Both the position numbers and the translations under genes were made by a program. The notes below the pieces were generated by a model, which ran no database searches, was not told the DNA's origin, and worked only from the letters and a program-made list of their open reading frames with translations. Positions 50,959-59,637 of a DNA stretch of 64,000 nt are shown piece by piece. The stretch comes from an uncultured Eubacteriales bacterium (GTDB taxonomy: Bacteria; Bacillota; Clostridia; Oscillospirales; Acutalibacteraceae): contig CAKSHI010000008.1 in NCBI GenBank assembly GCA_934457115.1, positions 1 through 64,000 on the forward strand, read 5' to 3'. Every line of letters starts with the position of its first letter. Position 1 is the stretch's first letter.

Positions 50959-52308
50959 ATGTTTTTTATTATTAATTCGCCATTATATAAAGCTTTAAAG
51001 ATACATAAACGTAAAAATAGATCATCATTTCATGTGCCGGGTCATAAAAATAGTAGAAGAGCGGGACTTAACAATTTATTTAAATTGGATTATACAGAAA
51101 CTCCGGATACGGATAGCCTTTTTGAGGCCGATGGAGCTATTTTAAAATCAGAGAAGAATGCCGCAAAATTATTTTCGGCAAAAAGGACATTAATTAGTGC
51201 GGGCGGGTGCACTTTGTGCATTCAAACCATGCTCAAGCTCTGCACGAATAAAAATAAGAAAATTATAATAAGCAGGCTTATACATAAAAGTGCAATCAAT
51301 ACATTAGCGCTTTTGGATATTACACCTATTTGGGTGTATCCAAGAAAGGATGCGGGCGAAAGTTACCCTGGGAGGGTATATGCCGAGGATATTGAAAAAG
51401 CAATTGTTGAAAATCCCGATGCATCTGCGGTTTACATTACGAGTCCTGACTATTACGGGGTAATATCCGATATAAAATCCATTTCTAGGGTATGTAAACT
51501 GCATAATCTTCCACTTTTAGTTGACAGCGCACACGGTTCACACTTGCCATTTATCGATAAAAATCTTGACCCTATATCTTTAGGTGCCGATATGGTAGCT
51601 TTTTCTGCTCATAAGACATTGCCGGTATTAACAGGCGGGGCTTATCTTAATATTTGCAATGAAAAATATATAGACGAGGCAAAATCAGCAATGGCTGTTT
51701 TTGGTTCGACAAGCCCGTCTTATCCTATAATGGCTTCATTGGATTTATCAAACAAGTGGTGCTCAAGACACGCCAAGACTAAATTTGCAAAACTTAAACT
51801 CGAAGTTGATAAAATAAAAGGTATAGCCTTAGGGCAAGGCATTACTTTTCCAAACGGTGTTACTGACCCTATAAGGATTTGCCTAAATGTAAGAAGTCTT
51901 GGACTTAACGGCAAGGATACGGGAGATTTCTTTAGGAAAGAAAAAATAGAGCCCGAATATTGCGATAGCGACAACGTTGTGTTAGTACCCACACCGTTTA
52001 ACACAAAAAGGGATTTTAAAAGACTTCAAAAAGCTATATTAAAGCTTTGTCCAAGAGAAAATAATGAGATTTCGTGTAAAGACAATTTTGAAGTTAAGGA
52101 TCCTATAATTAAAATGAGCCCAAGGAATGCGATATTTTCAACTAAAGAAAGGATAAATGTTGAAAAATCAAGTGGGAGGATTGCGGCGGAATGTGTAGCA
52201 CCTTGTCCTCCCGGTATACCCGTTGTTATGCCCGGGGAGGAAATAACAAATAGTGTAATATCATTTTTAAGAAACTATGGAATTTCATTTATTTACGTGG
52301 TAAAATAA
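50959..52308 (+). CDS. Orn/Lys/Arg decarboxylase family protein (YaaO-like)
   Basis: A fold-I PLP enzyme. The core reads HVPGHKNSRR, SAGGCTLCIQTM, VDSAHGSHLPF and the PLP lysine in FSAHKTLPVLTGG. The C-terminal Orn/Lys/Arg domain ends with CPPGIPVVMPGE. It may decarboxylate arginine, lysine or ornithine to make a polyamine. The start is unclear. The ATG at 50959 touches the GGAG site (50955-50958), and a TTG at 50938 has no site. Homologues begin NxPLYKAL, which fits the ATT codon at 50968, nine bases after GGAG. In Bacillus yaaO is followed by tmk; here tmk is missing and darA follows. Confidence 0.85.
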   Translation: MFFIINSPLYKALKIHKRKNRSSFHVPGHKNSRRAGLNNLFKLDYTETPDTDSLFEADGAILKSEKNAAKLFSAKRTLISAGGCTLCIQTMLKLCTNKNKKIIISRLIHKSAINTLALLDITPIWVYPRKDAGESYPGRVYAEDIEKAIVENPDASAVYITSPDYYGVISDIKSISRVCKLHNLPLLVDSAHGSHLPFIDKNLDPISLGADMVAFSAHKTLPVLTGGAYLNICNEKYIDEAKSAMAVFGSTSPSYPIMASLDLSNKWCSRHAKTKFAKLKLEVDKIKGIALGQGITFPNGVTDPIRICLNVRSLGLNGKDTGDFFRKEKIEPEYCDSDNVVLVPTPFNTKRDFKRLQKAILKLCPRENNEISCKDNFEVKDPIIKMSPRNAIFSTKERINVEKSSGRIAAECVAPCPPGIPVVMPGEEITNSVISFLRNYGISFIYVVK

Positions 52309-52344
52309 AGTGATAATATCACTTACATAAAAGGAGAGATAGGT

Positions 52345-52668
52345 ATGAAACTCGTAATGGCTATAGTAGGTAATGATGACAGCTCAATGGTGTCCTCAGC
52401 GTTAACAAGGGAGGGCTTCCATGTAACTAAACTTTCAACTACAGGTGGGTTTTTGAAGGCAGGAAATACTACTTTTATTGTTGGAACAGAAAATAATAAG
52501 GTAAACAGAGTTATTGATATAATTAAGGCATACAGCAGCAAGAGAAGTCAGCTTGTGCCTAATACAACTTCTATGGATGTTGGAATGTACACTTCATTTC
52601 CGGTTGAGGTTACAGTTGGAGGAGCAACTGTTTTCGTATTAGACGTTGAGCAATATGAAAAGCTATAA
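52345..52668 (+). CDS. darA: c-di-AMP-binding PII-like protein DarA
   Basis: A 107-residue PII-like protein (YaaQ) that binds cyclic di-AMP as a trimer. Typical blocks are MKLVMAIVGNDDSSMVSSAL, LSTTGGFLKAGNTTFIVG and EVTVGGATVFVLDVEQ. ATG start after AGGAGAG. It precedes holB by five bases, as in Firmicutes, though the yaaR gene that usually lies between is absent. The matching c-di-AMP phosphodiesterase gene pgpH is missing from its usual locus at 17.6 kb. Confidence 0.93.
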   Translation: MKLVMAIVGNDDSSMVSSALTREGFHVTKLSTTGGFLKAGNTTFIVGTENNKVNRVIDIIKAYSSKRSQLVPNTTSMDVGMYTSFPVEVTVGGATVFVLDVEQYEKL

Positions 52669-52673
52669 GCTAT

Positions 52674-53540
52674 ATGGTTAACAAGGACAATGTTTTAAGA
52701 GATAGGGCTAAAAGTTTTTTTAAATCTTTCTTTTTAGGAAAACCACTTTCCCATGCTATAATTTTAGAATGTGGCGAAGAGGAGCTTTTAGATTTAGTAA
52801 TTAAAGAAATATCAAAATACGCATTGTGTTCTAATAAAACAAATGAGGCATGCGGCTGCTGCTTGGATTGTCAAAAGGTCGAAAAGGGTATTCATCCTGA
52901 TATAAAGGAATATAAACCTGAGTCTGTTTCTAAATCTTTGCCTGTCGAAACTATAAGAGATATTCGAAAAGACGCATATATAAAGCCTAATGAAGCTTGC
53001 GCTAAAGTTTATGTATTAAAAAATTGCGATAATATGTCTAAATCGTCTTCTAATGCCTTTCTTAAAGTCTTAGAGGAACCACCTTCGAATGTTATTTTTA
53101 TTTTGACTTGCATATCGTGTTCATCACTTATAGATACGATAAAATCACGGTGCCAATGTTATTCTTTGAGTCATGGAAATGATTTAAAGTATGAAAATCA
53201 ACAAGCTTATGATATAATAGAAGCGCTCATTAAAAAAAATGAGGCGGATCTTTTAGTTTCACTTTCGGTTTTTTCAAAGAATAGAGACCTACTTTTTGAA
53301 ACGACTAAAAGTCTTGAAACGATTTTTCATAGAGCCTTGATGTATTCATTTGGAGCAAAATATGAATTGGATAAAAGCAGTGACTTTCTTTATAAGCTTT
53401 CAGAATCTTTTACGAAAAGGGCTCTTGTTTACTTGGTAGAAGAAAGCAGGTTATATCAAAAGAGATTAAAGCAAAATGCTAATATAAATTTGCTTGTAAC
53501 TGATATGTGTGTTAGCTTATATAGGTCATTTAGTTTATAA
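52674..53540 (+). CDS. holB: DNA polymerase III subunit delta'
   Basis: A clamp-loader subunit of 288 residues. It has LGKPLSHAIILEC, the Cys-rich zinc module (CSNKTNEACGCCLDCQKV), HPDIKEY, VYVLKNCDNMSKSSSNAFL, LKVLEEPPSNVIFIL and IKSRCQCYSL. The P-loop is degenerate (CGEEELL instead of GxxGxGK), which is normal for delta'. ATG start five bases after darA; no clear ribosome-binding site, so probably coupled to darA. Followed by ricT. Confidence 0.93.
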   Translation: MVNKDNVLRDRAKSFFKSFFLGKPLSHAIILECGEEELLDLVIKEISKYALCSNKTNEACGCCLDCQKVEKGIHPDIKEYKPESVSKSLPVETIRDIRKDAYIKPNEACAKVYVLKNCDNMSKSSSNAFLKVLEEPPSNVIFILTCISCSSLIDTIKSRCQCYSLSHGNDLKYENQQAYDIIEALIKKNEADLLVSLSVFSKNRDLLFETTKSLETIFHRALMYSFGAKYELDKSSDFLYKLSESFTKRALVYLVEESRLYQKRLKQNANINLLVTDMCVSLYRSFSL

Positions 53541-53555
53541 ATAAAGGAGATAGCA

Positions 53556-54419
53556 ATGGCAAATATTGTTGGAGTTAGATTTAGAGAAGTTGGAAAAATA
53601 TATTATTTCGACTCTGATTCACTACCTCTTAAATTAGGAGATAAAGTAATTGCAGAAACTATTCGTGGCGTTGAATGCGGCGAGATTGCAGTTGAACCAA
53701 AACCTATAGATGAAAAGGATTTAGAATCCGAGCCTAAGAAAATTATTAGAAAGGCTACAAAAGACGATCTTGCAAAACTTGAAGAGCTCCACAAAAAGGA
53801 GAAAGAAGCTCTTTTGATTTGTGAAAAAAAAGCAAAGCACCATAACTTAGATATGAAGATTATTGATGTGGTATATACTTTTGATAAAAGTAAATTGCTT
53901 TTTTACTTTACAGCCGACGGAAGAGTAGATTTTAGAAATCTTGTAAAGGACTTAGCCGCTAATTTTAGGACAAGGATTGAGCTTAGGCAGGTTGGAATAC
54001 GTGATGAAGCAAGAATAATTGGCGGAATTGGAATATGTGGCAGGCAGTTTTGCTGCTCTACATTTCTTAGCGACTTCCAACCTGTATCGATAAAGATGGC
54101 TAAGGAACAAGGGCTTTCGTTAAGTCCTACTAAGATTTCAGGCTCTTGCGGGAGACTTCTATGTTGCCTAAAGTATGAGCAGGAAGCATATACTGACATT
54201 CTAAAAAGGACACCTAAGGTTGGAGCTTTGGTTAATACACCTTCGGGAAAAGGTGTGGTCATAGACCAAAATCTTTTGACGGAAACACTTGTTGTAAAGC
54301 TTGATAAGTCCCCTGATGCGGCACCTGCCAAGTTCAAGGTAAAAGAAGTCAAAACTATAAAAGATGCAAAAATAAAAATAGATAAAAAGGTAATCGAAGA
54401 GCTTAAAGACTTGGAATAA
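53556..54419 (+). CDS. ricT: PSP1-domain protein RicT (YaaT)
   Basis: A 287-residue PSP1/YaaT protein, formerly stage 0 sporulation protein. RicT with RicA and RicF forms an iron-sulfur complex that controls RNase Y specificity and, through it, sporulation and competence. Cysteines for the cluster are in GICGRQFCCSTFL and SGSCGRLLCCLKYE. RNase Y itself is encoded at 39207-40760. ATG start after AAAGGAG. Downstream lies the L21 leader, so it ends this cluster. Confidence 0.93.
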   Translation: MANIVGVRFREVGKIYYFDSDSLPLKLGDKVIAETIRGVECGEIAVEPKPIDEKDLESEPKKIIRKATKDDLAKLEELHKKEKEALLICEKKAKHHNLDMKIIDVVYTFDKSKLLFYFTADGRVDFRNLVKDLAANFRTRIELRQVGIRDEARIIGGIGICGRQFCCSTFLSDFQPVSIKMAKEQGLSLSPTKISGSCGRLLCCLKYEQEAYTDILKRTPKVGALVNTPSGKGVVIDQNLLTETLVVKLDKSPDAAPAKFKVKEVKTIKDAKIKIDKKVIEELKDLE

Positions 54420-54423
54420 AATA

Positions 54424-54452
54424 TTGACAAGTTTTAAGTATTGTGTTACAAT
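54424..54452 (+). promoter_or_regulatory. rplU promoter
   Basis: TTGACA (54424-54429), exactly 17 bp and TACAAT (54447-54452). It lies immediately after the ricT stop, giving a leader of about 80 bases before rplU. Confidence 0.88.
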
Positions 54453-54458
54453 TATATA

Positions 54459-54537
54459 ACCGCTTATTATGGGTTTAAGTCGAAATTTTTCGCACCTTAT
54501 AGTAGCGAGTTTTATGAAAAGGTAGGTACCTAGATTA
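54459..54537 (+). promoter_or_regulatory. candidate L21 leader RNA
   Basis: The ~79-base leader of the rplU operon. It contains the small stem CGAAATTTTTCG and a longer imperfect pairing of GCTTATTATGG with CCTTATAGTAGC. Firmicutes have a known L21 leader at this position that is thought to give autoregulation. Position fits; the structure was not matched to the family model. Confidence 0.5.
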
Positions 54538-54846
54538 ATGTATGCAGTTATTGAAACAGGCGGCAAGCAATATAAAGTCGAAAATGGCGACGTTATATTT
54601 GTAGAAAAACTTGCAGCTAATGAAGAAGAAACCGTAGATTTTAAAGTTATTGCAGTCGGCGGTGAAAATGGTCTTAAAGTTGGAACACCATATGTAGATT
54701 CAGCTAAAGTTTCCGGTAAGGTTTTGAAAAACGGTAAGGGTAAGAAAATTACTGTCTTTACTTATAAACCTAAAAAGGGATGTAAGCGTAAAATGGGTCA
54801 CAGGCAACCATATACAAAGATCCAAATTGAAAATATTCAAGCTTAA
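54538..54846 (+). CDS. rplU: 50S ribosomal protein L21
   Basis: A 102-residue ribosomal protein of the large subunit. It starts MYAVIETGGKQYKVENGD and ends with KPKKGCKRKMGHRQPYTKI, both family hallmarks. First gene of rplU-prp-rpmA-obgE; the Prp gene starts three bases after its stop. Probably regulated by the leader RNA. Confidence 0.98.
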   Translation: MYAVIETGGKQYKVENGDVIFVEKLAANEEETVDFKVIAVGGENGLKVGTPYVDSAKVSGKVLKNGKGKKITVFTYKPKKGCKRKMGHRQPYTKIQIENIQA

Positions 54847-54848
54847 TT

Positions 54849-55169
54849 ATGATCAAAATTAGTTTTTTGGTAACGAAAAACGGTTACTTAGCAGGATATT
54901 TAATAAAAGGTCATTCCATGTTTGCAGAAAGCGGCAGTGATATTGTTTGTGCGGCAGTTTCCTCTGCGGCATATATGGTGTCGAATACGATTACTGATAT
55001 CATTAAGGCTGATGCTTCTATATCTTTAGATGACGGAATGATGAGCGTTAATATCAATTCTAATGACATATTTAGGTGTAAGGATATTTTAGAGGGCTTC
55101 AAGCTTCACTTAATTTCGCTTGAAGAGCAGTATCCTGAAAACATTAAAGTGAATTATACGGAGGTGTAG
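54849..55169 (+). CDS. prp: ribosomal-processing cysteine protease Prp
   Basis: A 106-residue cysteine protease (YsxB family) that trims the N-terminal extension of L27. The catalytic His and Cys are H22 in IKGHSMF and C34 in SDIVCAAVSSAA, the positions described for the family. It lies between rplU and rpmA. The L27 made next to it carries the LQLFAHKKG cleavage motif, so substrate and enzyme match. Confidence 0.95.
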   Translation: MIKISFLVTKNGYLAGYLIKGHSMFAESGSDIVCAAVSSAAYMVSNTITDIIKADASISLDDGMMSVNINSNDIFRCKDILEGFKLHLISLEEQYPENIKVNYTEV

Positions 55170-55173
55170 ATAA

Positions 55174-55458
55174 ATGCTTAAGATAAATCTTCAATTATTT
55201 GCTCATAAAAAAGGAATGGGTTCTACTAAAAACGGACGAGATTCTGAATCAAAACGTTTGGGTGTTAAACGTGCAGACGGCCAATTTGTTTTAGCAGGAA
55301 ATATTCTTGTTAAACAAAGAGGAACACACATTCACCCGGGCGAAAATGTAGGCCGTGGTTCAGACGATACACTATTCGCTCTTATAGACGGAAAAGTTAA
55401 ATTTGAGCGTATGGGCAAAGATCGTAAACGTGTTTGCGTTTATAGCGTAGAGCAATAA
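55174..55458 (+). CDS. rpmA: 50S ribosomal protein L27 with cleavable N-terminal extension
   Basis: A 94-residue protein. It starts MLKINLQLFAHKKGMGSTKN; the first nine residues form the Firmicute-type extension that Prp removes between Phe and Ala so that the mature N-terminus reaches the peptidyl-transferase centre. GSTKNGRDSESKRLGVKRADG and QRGTHIHPGENVGRG are family marks (both cut here at 20 residues). ATG start after GGAGGTG. Confidence 0.98.
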   Translation: MLKINLQLFAHKKGMGSTKNGRDSESKRLGVKRADGQFVLAGNILVKQRGTHIHPGENVGRGSDDTLFALIDGKVKFERMGKDRKRVCVYSVEQ

Positions 55459-55483
55459 TAATTTAAGTCAATTAAAAAAACCT

Positions 55484-55515
55484 GTGGCATAGTTTGTAGC
55501 CTCAGGTTTTTTATA
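55484..55515 (+). terminator. rpmA terminator
   Basis: AAAAAACCTG(T)GGC pairs with GCC(T)CAGGTTTTTT with one internal T-T mismatch. It lies between rpmA and obgE, so obgE transcription may be reduced by it. Confidence 0.85.
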
Positions 55516-55573
55516 TAATATGGATTATATTGTACAAAATAAAGATAATGAAAAAAACTTAAAGAGGTTTATT

Positions 55574-56845
55574 ATGTTTGTAGATATTGTAAAAATAAAA
55601 ATTAAAGCCGGAGACGGCGGCAATGGAGCAGTATCATTTCATAGAGAGAAATATGTTGCTTCGGGCGGACCGGACGGCGGTGACGGCGGCAAAGGCGGAG
55701 ATATAGTCTTTGTTGCGGATGATAACTTATCAACTTTGGCGGACTTTAGATACAAAAGAAAATATGTGGCAAAAGACGGCGAAAGAGGAAAAGCAGGCCG
55801 TTGCTATGGAAAAAGTGCAGAAAATCTTATTATAAGGGTTCCAAAAGGCACTATAATTAAGGATGCGGAAACCGATAGAATTATAGCGGATATTTCGTCA
55901 AATGAGCCTGTAGTTGTTGCCAAAGGAGGCAAGGGCGGCTGGGGCAATACTCATTTTGCTACTTCTACCCGTCAAACTCCAAGATTTTCAAAACCCGGCA
56001 ATCCGGGCGAGGAAATGGAAGTAAAGCTTGAACTTAAACTATTGGCAGATGTTGGACTTGTTGGATATCCTAACGTTGGAAAATCAACATTGGTTTCAGT
56101 TGTGAGCCAAGCAAAGCCCGTTATTGCAAATTATCATTTTACTACGATTACCCCTGTTTTGGGAGTCGTACGAATGGAGGAAGGTTCGTCTTTTGTTATG
56201 GCGGATATCCCGGGACTTATCGAGGGTGCCGGCGAAGGAGTAGGTCTTGGTCATCAATTCCTAAGGCATATTGAAAGGTGTAGAATGCTTATACACATCG
56301 TAGATGTGTCTGCAAGTGAAGGAAGAGACCCCAAGGAAGACTTTATAACAATCAACAAAGAGCTTGAAAAGTTTAATCCTGAACTTTCTAAAAGGCCTAT
56401 GATTGTAGCAGGAAATAAGTGCGACCTTGCGACAGAGGAGCAAATTGAAGAGTTTAAAAAATTTGTAGAGGAAAAAGGATATGAATTTTTCCCAATTATG
56501 GCGGCTATAAGGTATGATGTGGACCCTCTTTTAAAGAGAACTCAAGAAATGTTAAGTAAACTTCCTCCTGTCATTCGCTATGAGGCCGAACCTGCGCCTA
56601 TTGAGGAAATTAATAAGGGTAACGACAGGTCAGTCAAGATTACAAAACAAGATGGAGTTTATTTTGTGGAGGCTAAATGGTTGTTTAAGCTATTGAGCAA
56701 CATTGACCTTGATGAATATGATTCTTTGAATTATTTCCAAAATGTAATTTTAAGCTCAGGGGTTATGGATGAGCTTAGAAAAGCAGGAGCTAAAGAGGGA
56801 GATACTGTAAGTATCTACGATATGGAATTTGATTTTGTAGATTAG
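55574..56845 (+). CDS. obgE: GTPase ObgE/CgtA
   Basis: An essential ribosome-assembly and stress GTPase; in Bacillus Obg is also needed for Spo0A activation. The glycine-rich Obg domain (KIKAGDGGNGAVSFHREKY; GGPDGGDGGKGGDI) comes first. The G domain has GYPNVGKSTL, FTTITPVLG, DIPGLIEGA and NKCDL. The C-terminal OCT domain ends SIYDMEFDFV. An ATG at 55520 would add 18 unlikely residues. The ATG at 55574 follows AGAGG and gives MFVDIVKI, the usual start; 423 residues. Confidence 0.96.
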   Translation: MFVDIVKIKIKAGDGGNGAVSFHREKYVASGGPDGGDGGKGGDIVFVADDNLSTLADFRYKRKYVAKDGERGKAGRCYGKSAENLIIRVPKGTIIKDAETDRIIADISSNEPVVVAKGGKGGWGNTHFATSTRQTPRFSKPGNPGEEMEVKLELKLLADVGLVGYPNVGKSTLVSVVSQAKPVIANYHFTTITPVLGVVRMEEGSSFVMADIPGLIEGAGEGVGLGHQFLRHIERCRMLIHIVDVSASEGRDPKEDFITINKELEKFNPELSKRPMIVAGNKCDLATEEQIEEFKKFVEEKGYEFFPIMAAIRYDVDPLLKRTQEMLSKLPPVIRYEAEPAPIEEINKGNDRSVKITKQDGVYFVEAKWLFKLLSNIDLDEYDSLNYFQNVILSSGVMDELRKAGAKEGDTVSIYDMEFDFVD

Positions 56846-56856
56846 AGGGATAAGCT

Positions 56857-57261
56857 TTGAATATATCAAAAGACCATGAATACAACTTAAAAGAAATAAG
56901 TCCCCTTACTTTGGCTTTTTTGGGAGATGGAGTTTTTGATATTTTGGTAAGAGAGTACTTAGTTTCAAACAATAAGTCAAATGTTGGGGTTCTCAATAAT
57001 CTTAAGGTTTCTTACGTATGTGCCAAGTCCCAAGCGAAAGCGATAGACTATATACTCGAAGACCTTACAGAGGAAGAAATAGCAGTATTTAAAAGAGGAA
57101 GAAATGCCAAGGTTTCGAGTATACCTAAAAGCTCAAGTGTTGTCGAATATCATAAGGCAACGGGACTTGAAGCACTTTTTGGTTACGTATATTTAAAAGG
57201 AGATTGTAAAAGACTAAACCAAATATTTAATCTTTGTATAAAATGCTACTTAGAAAGCTGA
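56857..57261 (+). CDS. mrnC: Mini-ribonuclease III
   Basis: A 134-residue dimeric RNase III-fold enzyme without dsRNA-binding domain that matures 23S rRNA ends. The signature is LTLAFLGDGVFDILVREYLV, in which the Asp and later Glu residues bind metal, and VVEYHKATGLEALFGYVYL. TTG start at 56857 follows AGAGGGA, 11 bp after obgE. Confidence 0.93.
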   Translation: MNISKDHEYNLKEISPLTLAFLGDGVFDILVREYLVSNNKSNVGVLNNLKVSYVCAKSQAKAIDYILEDLTEEEIAVFKRGRNAKVSSIPKSSSVVEYHKATGLEALFGYVYLKGDCKRLNQIFNLCIKCYLES

Positions 57262-57278
57262 ATATGGGGGTAATTGAA

Positions 57279-58148
57279 TTGGCATACAAAACAAAAAATA
57301 TTAATAAGTTAATAGTGGACATTATCTTTTTTTTTATAGGAAGTTTTATATTTGCCGTTTCTATAAATGTATTTTTATCACCTAATAATATAGTTCCTTC
57401 AGGTTTAACGGGTGTTTCGACTATGATAAACTACTTGTTTGGATTACCTATTGGAATTATGACCATAATTCTTAACATCCCTCTTTTTATATGGGGGATA
57501 ATAGAAACAGGCTATGCATCAATTGCTAAAACTATGGTTGCGACTGTAATGTCTTCTGCGGCTGTCGATATTACTAAACCCTTTTTGCCGCAATATAAGG
57601 GAGATCTTTTACTTGCGTGTTTGTTTGGCGGAGCCTTGTGCGGTATAGGCTTAGGACTTGTTTTTGCAAGAGGAGGCACTACGGGTGGAACAGATCTAAT
57701 AGCTTCTCTTACATCGCACTACATAAGATCTATGTCGATAGGAAATTTAATACTGATGATAAATCTTGTGATAGTCTTAACGTCGGCACTTATTTATAAA
57801 AACCTTGAAAGCCCAATGTATGCTGTTATTTTTATATTTGTATCGACAAAAATAATTGATAATGTTCTATATGGTATCAATAGAGGCATGGGCAAGACAA
57901 TGTTTATAATTTCAGATAAACATGAGGAAATCGCCAAGAAAATTATGAGTGACATAGGCCGTGGAGTTACTGCTATAAAATCAAGGGGAGTATATAGCAA
58001 CAAAGAAGGAGAAATGCTTATGTGTGCTGTCGATAGACACCAAGTATATAAAACCTATGACATAATACATTCAATAGATCCTAATGCCTTTATTATTGTA
58101 GGTGCTATGGGTGAGATTGTAGGCAGAGGTTTTGAAAATAAAGATTGA
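57279..58148 (+). CDS. YitT family membrane protein
   Basis: A protein of 289 residues with five or six hydrophobic helices (DUF161/YitT_membrane) and a C-terminal DUF2179 domain. Typical are FLSPNNIVPSGLTGVSTMI, FARGGTTGGTDLIA, and GRGVTAIKSRGVYSNKEGEM. Function unknown, transporter-like. An ATG at 57234 lies inside mrnC with no site. The TTG at 57279 follows GGGGG at eight bases. It overlaps nothing and precedes the DUF308-papain fusion gene by 13 bp. Confidence 0.85.
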   Translation: MAYKTKNINKLIVDIIFFFIGSFIFAVSINVFLSPNNIVPSGLTGVSTMINYLFGLPIGIMTIILNIPLFIWGIIETGYASIAKTMVATVMSSAAVDITKPFLPQYKGDLLLACLFGGALCGIGLGLVFARGGTTGGTDLIASLTSHYIRSMSIGNLILMINLVIVLTSALIYKNLESPMYAVIFIFVSTKIIDNVLYGINRGMGKTMFIISDKHEEIAKKIMSDIGRGVTAIKSRGVYSNKEGEMLMCAVDRHQVYKTYDIIHSIDPNAFIIVGAMGEIVGRGFENKD

Positions 58149-58161
58149 TAAGGAGTATACT

Positions 58162-59436
58162 ATGAAATTAAAACTGATAAACCCCATATCAATGCTCATT
58201 AATTCGTTAATATATATAGTGGTTGGTATTTTATTTATATGTTTTTCAAATATAGGATTGGAAATACTGGTATTTATTTGTGAAATTATAATTCTATTGG
58301 TGGGTGCTTTGATGGCAGGCTCTGCTATATTTGCAAAAGGTAACGCAAGGTGGCCATCTTTAGTGGGAGGTATACTTTTACTGAGTGCCGGGGCACTTAT
58401 GCTCTTTGAAAAGGAGCTTCTAGGTTATTCTCTTGCGTTTTTTGCGGGAATTTGGGCGTTTATCAATTTCTTTTGGAGGATGGCTCTTTGCATACAACTG
58501 CATAAAAATCATGATAATGGGTTTTGGAGATCCACCTTTGACTGCTTAGTTTCGCTTATTTTTGCAATACTATTTTTATTTAATCCCGTGGGGAATGTAG
58601 GTATCCTTGCTATATTAATCGGGGCATACTTAATAATTCACGGCGCCGCAACATTTGCCGATTTTATAAGAGAAATTTTAAAATGGGATATAGATGGCAA
58701 ACATATTAAACATCACATACACTGGTCTGCACCTGTATTATTTACTGCATTTATACCAAAGAGAATTGTTGAAAAAATAAATAAGGCATTGGAGTCAAAC
58801 GAGGCTATCCCAGAGGTGATAGAAACTCAAAAATTTGATGGGGAAGAAATTGAGACAAAACTGGAAGTATTTATACATATTTCCCCAAATGTTGCTATGG
58901 GATTTGGCCATTGCGATATATGCTTTGATGGAGTTGTATATTCCTATGGCACGTATGATGAAAGCACATATAAATTAAATGGAGTTGTTTGTGACGGCGT
59001 ATTAGCTAAAATGCCTGTTCAAAGGTATATAGATCATTGTATAAAGGTCAGTAAAGAACATATAGTGGCATTTTCTATTTACTTATCTAAAGAACAAGAG
59101 GAAAGTTTGAGGGCAACCTTAAACGAGATGAATCAAAATTTGGTAAGATGGAAATGTCCTGCAGAGGAAACGAAATCCAACGATTGCAGTGACTATGCGA
59201 GTGGATTTTACTATGCTACGGGTGCCGAATTTTATAAATTTAAAAAAGGTAGATTTAAAACATATTTTGTAGTTAGCACAAATTGTGTTATGCTTGCCGA
59301 TACGATTATAAAGGCCGCCGGCATAAACGGGATAAAAATGAACGGCATAGTAACTCCCGGCTCATATCTTGCATTTTTAAATGAACAGTTTTCCAGGAAA
59401 AACACCATAGTTGTAAAGAGGAGAATATTGGTTTAG
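58162..59436 (+). CDS. HdeD/DUF308 membrane domain fused to a permuted papain-like domain
   Basis: A 424-residue protein. Residues 1-172 have six hydrophobic segments in the DUF308/HdeD pattern (two repeats with VGGILLLSAGALML and IGAYLIIHG). Residues 190-230 are a linker. Residues 235-424 resemble a permuted NlpC/P60-like cysteine hydrolase: His in VAMGFGHCDICFDG (H250), YSYGTYDES, and Cys in VVSTNCVMLADTII (C375). His before Cys in sequence is the permuted order. Such domains act as peptidases, amidases or lipid acyltransferases. ATG start after AAGGAG. The fusion is not one I recognise. The active-site call is by motif only. Confidence 0.65.
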   Translation: MKLKLINPISMLINSLIYIVVGILFICFSNIGLEILVFICEIIILLVGALMAGSAIFAKGNARWPSLVGGILLLSAGALMLFEKELLGYSLAFFAGIWAFINFFWRMALCIQLHKNHDNGFWRSTFDCLVSLIFAILFLFNPVGNVGILAILIGAYLIIHGAATFADFIREILKWDIDGKHIKHHIHWSAPVLFTAFIPKRIVEKINKALESNEAIPEVIETQKFDGEEIETKLEVFIHISPNVAMGFGHCDICFDGVVYSYGTYDESTYKLNGVVCDGVLAKMPVQRYIDHCIKVSKEHIVAFSIYLSKEQEESLRATLNEMNQNLVRWKCPAEETKSNDCSDYASGFYYATGAEFYKFKKGRFKTYFVVSTNCVMLADTIIKAAGINGIKMNGIVTPGSYLAFLNEQFSRKNTIVVKRRILV

Positions 59437-59475
59437 GCTAAAATTAGTACTTTTTGTTGTATTAATTTTATTGGC

Positions 59476-59516
59476 AAAACGCACATCTAAATTTTATTTA
59501 GGTGTGCGTTTTTATA
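59476..59516 (+). terminator. Rho-independent terminator
   Basis: AAAACGCACATCTAAA pairs with TTTAGGTGTGCGTTTT (one G-T pair), then TTA and T-rich DNA. It ends the DUF308-papain gene. Confidence 0.88.
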
Positions 59517-59637
59517 TGTAAATATAAAAATAATTTTTTGACAGCATTTCCAACAAATTTTTTGTACAAGTTAATTTACATAATATTATAGGCGATATTG
59601 AGGAAGATTAATTTTATAAAGAAGTTGAGGTGATGTT

